NCBI GenBank assembly: GCA_024220505.1
Contig: JAKZZE010000007.1
Coordinates: 62,001 to 126,000, forward strand
DNA: 64,000 bases
Source of the DNA: Rhizopus arrhizus
Taxonomy: Eukaryota; Mucoromycota; Mucoromycetes; Mucorales; Rhizopodaceae
Direction of reading: 5' to 3'
The translations under genes and the position numbers were made by a program. Under the pieces are notes generated by a model. That model did no database searches, was not told the origin of the DNA, and worked only from the letters and a program-made list of their open reading frames with translations. Below are positions 60,597 through 64,000 of the stretch, one piece after another (the stretch's first letter is position 1; the number at the start of each line of letters is the position of its first letter).

Positions 60597-62164
60597 TTAT
60601 ATGTAATTTATTTTATAATTTGCTATGTACAAAGAAAACAGGGCAAGAAAAGACTCTTTCTTTTTCGTATACAAAAGTATTGTTATTCCTGGGTTTATAG
60701 GAGAAAAGAGTTGTGAAAAGGGGAAGAAGAGGAGAAAGATTGAAATAATAGAAAAAAGAAATGATTGTTTTTGAGAAAGGAGAGTATAGGCTGTATGTGG
60801 GGAATTAAAAAAAAATGAGGAAAAAAAAAGAAAAAGAGGGAAAATGAACAAGAATAGAATAAAGACAAAAGAACAAAGTAAATTGGCACATGTTACATTA
60901 CTGCTATACGTTACACAACACATATTAACCTGAGTTTATCTGTAAACTACCAGAGTGGGAAATATTAACGCGTTGCTCTTTTTCTCTTTCTCTCTTTTTT
61001 ATTTCCCAGTCTTAAAATAGTCTGTAAGAAAATGGTATGCAAGCACATCATTTTTTAAAAAAGAAATAAAAGTCATTATTACCAAAAAAAAAAAAAAAAA
61101 AAAAAAAAGAGGGTAAAATCTTGTCTTTAAAACACATCATCCCGCTTGTCTCCTCAAAACTAAATTAACGATAATTGAATTATAATAAACTGTCGAGGAA
61201 GAAAGAGGATGAAGAAGAATAAACTTTATCATAGCTTTCATCCATCGCAGCCCATTCAAAAAAGAGGAGTTTTCTATTCTATTTCACATGGACTATAACA
61301 AAAAAAGCATAATGTTCATCCTTCTTTTTGAGTAATTAAAGCTGAGAGATCGCAGTTTATTTTTGTTTTGTTTTTGGGCAACACTTAATGATCTCCTCAT
61401 AAATTAAAAATAGTGACCCATCTTTATTGTCTACATTTGGTTCATAACAAAATGCAGTCTAAAATGGGTTTTTAATAAGCTATGCCCTTGAATTCGTTTT
61501 GCAATTAAAAATAAAGGGAGAGAGGAAATAACAAGGTGACAAAGACAATTGGATTTTTATGTTTCATAGCCATGGTTTAGATGATCAATTACAACAGACG
61601 TTGATTTCGATTAACAAACTTTTACTTTACCTACTCTCGCATCAACCAAACACTAGAGCATATACAGATGAAGCAAAATTTTATCAAAAAGACCACAGAC
61701 ACCAAGGCTCATGCTAATACACAGGTATCCAACCACCAAAAGGTAGTCGAGATAGCGGGTCTGTATTTATCCGGGAAACGGCATTTTGAAGCATTCACTG
61801 AAAAGTGTTTTGATATGGTGAACACCCAGACAAAAGATGAACCTATTCTTTGATTTCATTACGTTACTGTTACATGAAAGATAAAGTCCGTGCGTTGACT
61901 ATTGTAATGAGAACTAGAGAAAGGGAAAGTATGTGTGGTTAGATATTTTTTGCTAATTTCAGTTGAGCTATTCAAAAACGAAATACAATATACTTTCGAA
62001 ATATTCGTGTTCACCCTATAACATACTTTTTTTTTTTTTTTCGCTTAAAGGGGAGGAGAGAGATGCTCTGCTTGTGATTTTCAGGTCCAGTTTCTTGAAT
62101 TTCATATTCAGAACAAAAGGTATCTTTTTTTTTTTTTTTTCTTTTTCTCTAATTTAGATACAAA
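60597..62164. other. Divergent intergenic region RAX2/CDK8
   Basis: AT-rich with A25 (61084-61108). A 61-codon plus frame at 61668-61853 has no recognisable motif. Promoters of both genes are expected here. Confidence 0.6.
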
Positions 62165-63687
62165 ATGTCCATGTCAGATTACAAAAGAAAGAGGGATGCA
62201 CAACGCCCTAGAGTATTAGATAAATATGAAATCGTTGGATTCATCAGTTCTGGCACTTATGGTCGTGTTTATAAAGCAAGATCTAGAAACAAGTAAAATA
62301 AAGATTTGATTCACTTCTCGTTTATAACACAATGCATAGAGATGATCCTCGTGAATTTGCCATTAAAAAGTTCAAGCCTGATAGAGAAGGAGACACGCAT
62401 CATTACGTTGGCATCTCTCAATCGGCTTGTCGAGAAATAGCTGTAATATTAATACTATTATTCAATTGCATTTTATTCAACTTGTTATAGCTGTGTCGAG
62501 AACTTCGACATGAAAACATTATAGCACTTGAAGAGGTCATGTTGGAAGATAAAGCCATCTTTATGGTTCTTGAATATGCTGAACATGATTTTTTGGTATA
62601 AACAACTCAAAAAGGCACAAGGGGACATACCAGCTTATATACATATATTTTACTTGTAGCAACTCATTCACCATCATTTACATTCACAAAAGAAACCTAT
62701 ACCCGAAATAGTTGTTAAATCGTTGCTTTGGCAACTTATCAATGGAGTAGCCTACCTACATTCAAATTGGGTACTACACAGAGATCTAAAACCTGCTAAT
62801 GGTATACATCAACACTTGTCTACTCAATTTGTACTTATTCTCTACTAGTCTTACTGACAAGTGAAGGTGTAGTAAAAACAGCCGATTTAGGTTTGGCAAG
62901 ATTATTTAACAAGCCTTTGGCTCCTCTGTTCAATGGAGATAAAGTGGTTGTGACCATTTGGTATCGTGCACCCGAATTATTATTTGGATCAAGGCATTAT
63001 ACAAAGGCGGTTGACATGTGGGCAGTAGGATGTATCTTTGGTGAATTGCTCGCTCTAAAGCCTATCTTTAAGGGTGAAGAAGCAAAGATGGATAATAAAA
63101 AGAGCGTGCCATTTCAACGAAGTCAATTGACAAAGATATTTGAAGTGATGGGAACACCAACAAGTAATAAACAAAGAAATAAAAAATGCTGATAGAAAAC
63201 TAGTGAAATTAATGATGATTACTCATAGAGGAAAGATGGCCTACGATAGATCAATTACCAGATTACCCACAATTAGCCTCCTTTCCACAGTAAGAAAGGA
63301 TCATTTGTGATGAATACAACTAAAATGCAAGTTTTATAGATGTCCTAATAACTTGAAGCAAGTATATCAAATAATGGGATGTCCTAAAAGTGAATCAGGA
63401 TTCAATTTATTATCAGCATTATTAGAATACGATCCAGCAAAGAGAATCACAGCAGAAAAAGCATTAAGTCATCCTTACTTTCAAGAGGAACCAAAGCCGA
63501 TCATGAAGTAAGCCATCTAATTTTCAACTTCTTATTAATCAATCACAATAGTGTTTTAGCACATCAAAATATAGAATATCCTCTTCGTCGTATCACACAC
63601 GAGGATAATGATATTAAGTCTGCCAAGGTTCCTGCCAAAGAAGATCATTCGATGGCAAGACAAGCAAAGAAACCAAGAAATGCTTAA
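62165..63687 (+). CDS. SSN3: Mediator cyclin-dependent kinase CDK8/Ssn3 (Srb10)
   Basis: Eight exons (62165-62292, 62340-62442, 62491-62595, 62660-62801, 62849-63163, 63229-63289, 63340-63507, 63552-63687) give 385 aa. Kinase of the Mediator CDK8 module that phosphorylates transcription factors and the RNA polymerase II tail with cyclin C/Ssn8. Motifs: [15 protein letters not shown] (glycine loop), [37 protein letters not shown] (the S-A/M-S/C-REI helix replacing PSTAIRE), [32 protein letters not shown] (D-L-G where CDK8 has D-M-G), [20 protein letters not shown] and [16 protein letters not shown]. The stop is 33 bp from the convergent neighbour. Confidence 0.96.
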
Positions 63688-63720
63688 AAAAAATTTTTTT
63701 TTATATCAATGTACATAAAC

Positions 63721-64000
63721 TTATGTGAATCCCACTTGCATCCAGTCTGGTAGATCAATTGTATCTCCACAAACAGGCTTATCGCAACTGTCTTTTTTAC
63801 TTTCATAAAACAATTCCAGTGAAACAGTGGCACGAATCATCATGCGTTTTTTCAATGAGGCTCCCTGCATCAGGTCTTGTAAAGCAGGCAATGCGAGCCC
63901 TCGCCGATAGTGTAACAAATACTTTACGATCTCAACCTGTCTTGAACGAACTTCTAGGCTGTGTTCCTGTTGATTCAAAATAAGGTTTTTTCGAAGCAAG
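63721..64000 (-). CDS. C-terminal part of an unrecognised gene, cut by window edge
   Basis: Minus-strand open frame from the edge to a stop at 63721. It contains RSRQVEIVKYLLHYRRGLAL, PALQDLMQGASLKKRMMIRA, SLELFYESKKDSCDKPVCGD and ends DLPDWMQVGFT. The composition looks like a genuine C-terminus; family not recognised. It lies tail-to-tail with CDK8. Confidence 0.5.
   Translation of the reverse strand, partial: LLRKNLILNQQEHSLEVRSRQVEIVKYLLHYRRGLALPALQDLMQGASLKKRMMIRATVSLELFYESKKDSCDKPVCGDTIDLPDWMQVGFT

Overview
The window is nuclear DNA from a filamentous fungus, most probably a Mucorales/Mucoromycota species. The evidence is AT-rich spacers, genes full of 50-75 nt GT-AG introns, a set of housekeeping fungal genes (Rax2, SSN3/CDK8, SKI6/RRP41, DUG1, MTM1, TPS2, ERG10, a Yck-type CK1), and degenerate IS630/Tc1-mariner, LINE and PIF1/Helitron-like relics together with repeated 'hypothetical' families that I associate with mucoralean genomes. 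No species can be named from the sequence. Exon boundaries below were read by hand from splice consensus plus reading-phase closure; every multi-exon model given as complete closes in phase from start to stop.

Layout. 1-2.6 kb: 5' two thirds of a CSL (CBF1/RBP-J/Su(H)) transcription factor, minus strand, running off the left edge. 2.6-9.5 kb: gene-poor, with one unrecognised multi-exon candidate on the minus strand. 9.5-17.9 kb: a Glu/Lys-rich repeat protein, a small coiled-coil protein, an unrecognised three-exon gene with a broken gene before it, complex I subunit NDUFB3, a membrane GNAT acetyltransferase and acetyl-CoA acetyltransferase. 18-28 kb: an island of relics: three Tc1/IS630 transposase remnants, two 5'-truncated LINEs (one with a clear 16-bp target-site duplication), three pieces of PD-(D/E)XK-like dispersed gene families, and an array of three copies of a 44-47 nt element that looks like a structured RNA. 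29.5-34.5 kb: trehalose-6-phosphate synthase/phosphatase, pICln, a Sulfotransfer_4-type protein. 35-38 kb: LINE and PIF1/Helitron-like relics. 39-49.5 kb: LLPH/YBL028C-type nucleolar protein, a forkhead factor, a sphingomyelin-synthase-related PAP2 protein, a two-HMG-box factor, casein kinase 1, DUG1. 51.7-64 kb: MTM1/SLC25A39 carrier, a possible TPX2-like protein, RRP41, a 12-exon Rax2 with a C-terminal SH3 domain, the Mediator kinase CDK8/Ssn3, and the 3' end of an unrecognised gene.

The genes do not form a pathway cluster; they are ordinary neighbours. Several pairs are tightly convergent (TPS2/pICln 54 bp, RRP41/Rax2 84 bp, CDK8/last gene 33 bp between stop codons), so their transcripts probably overlap at the 3' ends.

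The most interesting observation is the array at about 20.39-20.66 kb. Three units at 97-98 bp spacing share a core that folds as two hairpins. The flanking arms differ completely in sequence between copies yet stay complementary within each copy (covariation), as expected of a three-way-junction RNA. I could not assign it to a known RNA family. Other points worth a look are long sense-strand A tracts just after the 5' splice site in introns of three unrelated genes, a coding exon consisting only of the start codon, a Rax2-SH3 fusion, and a frame break shared by two inverted copies of a PD-(D/E)XK-like gene.
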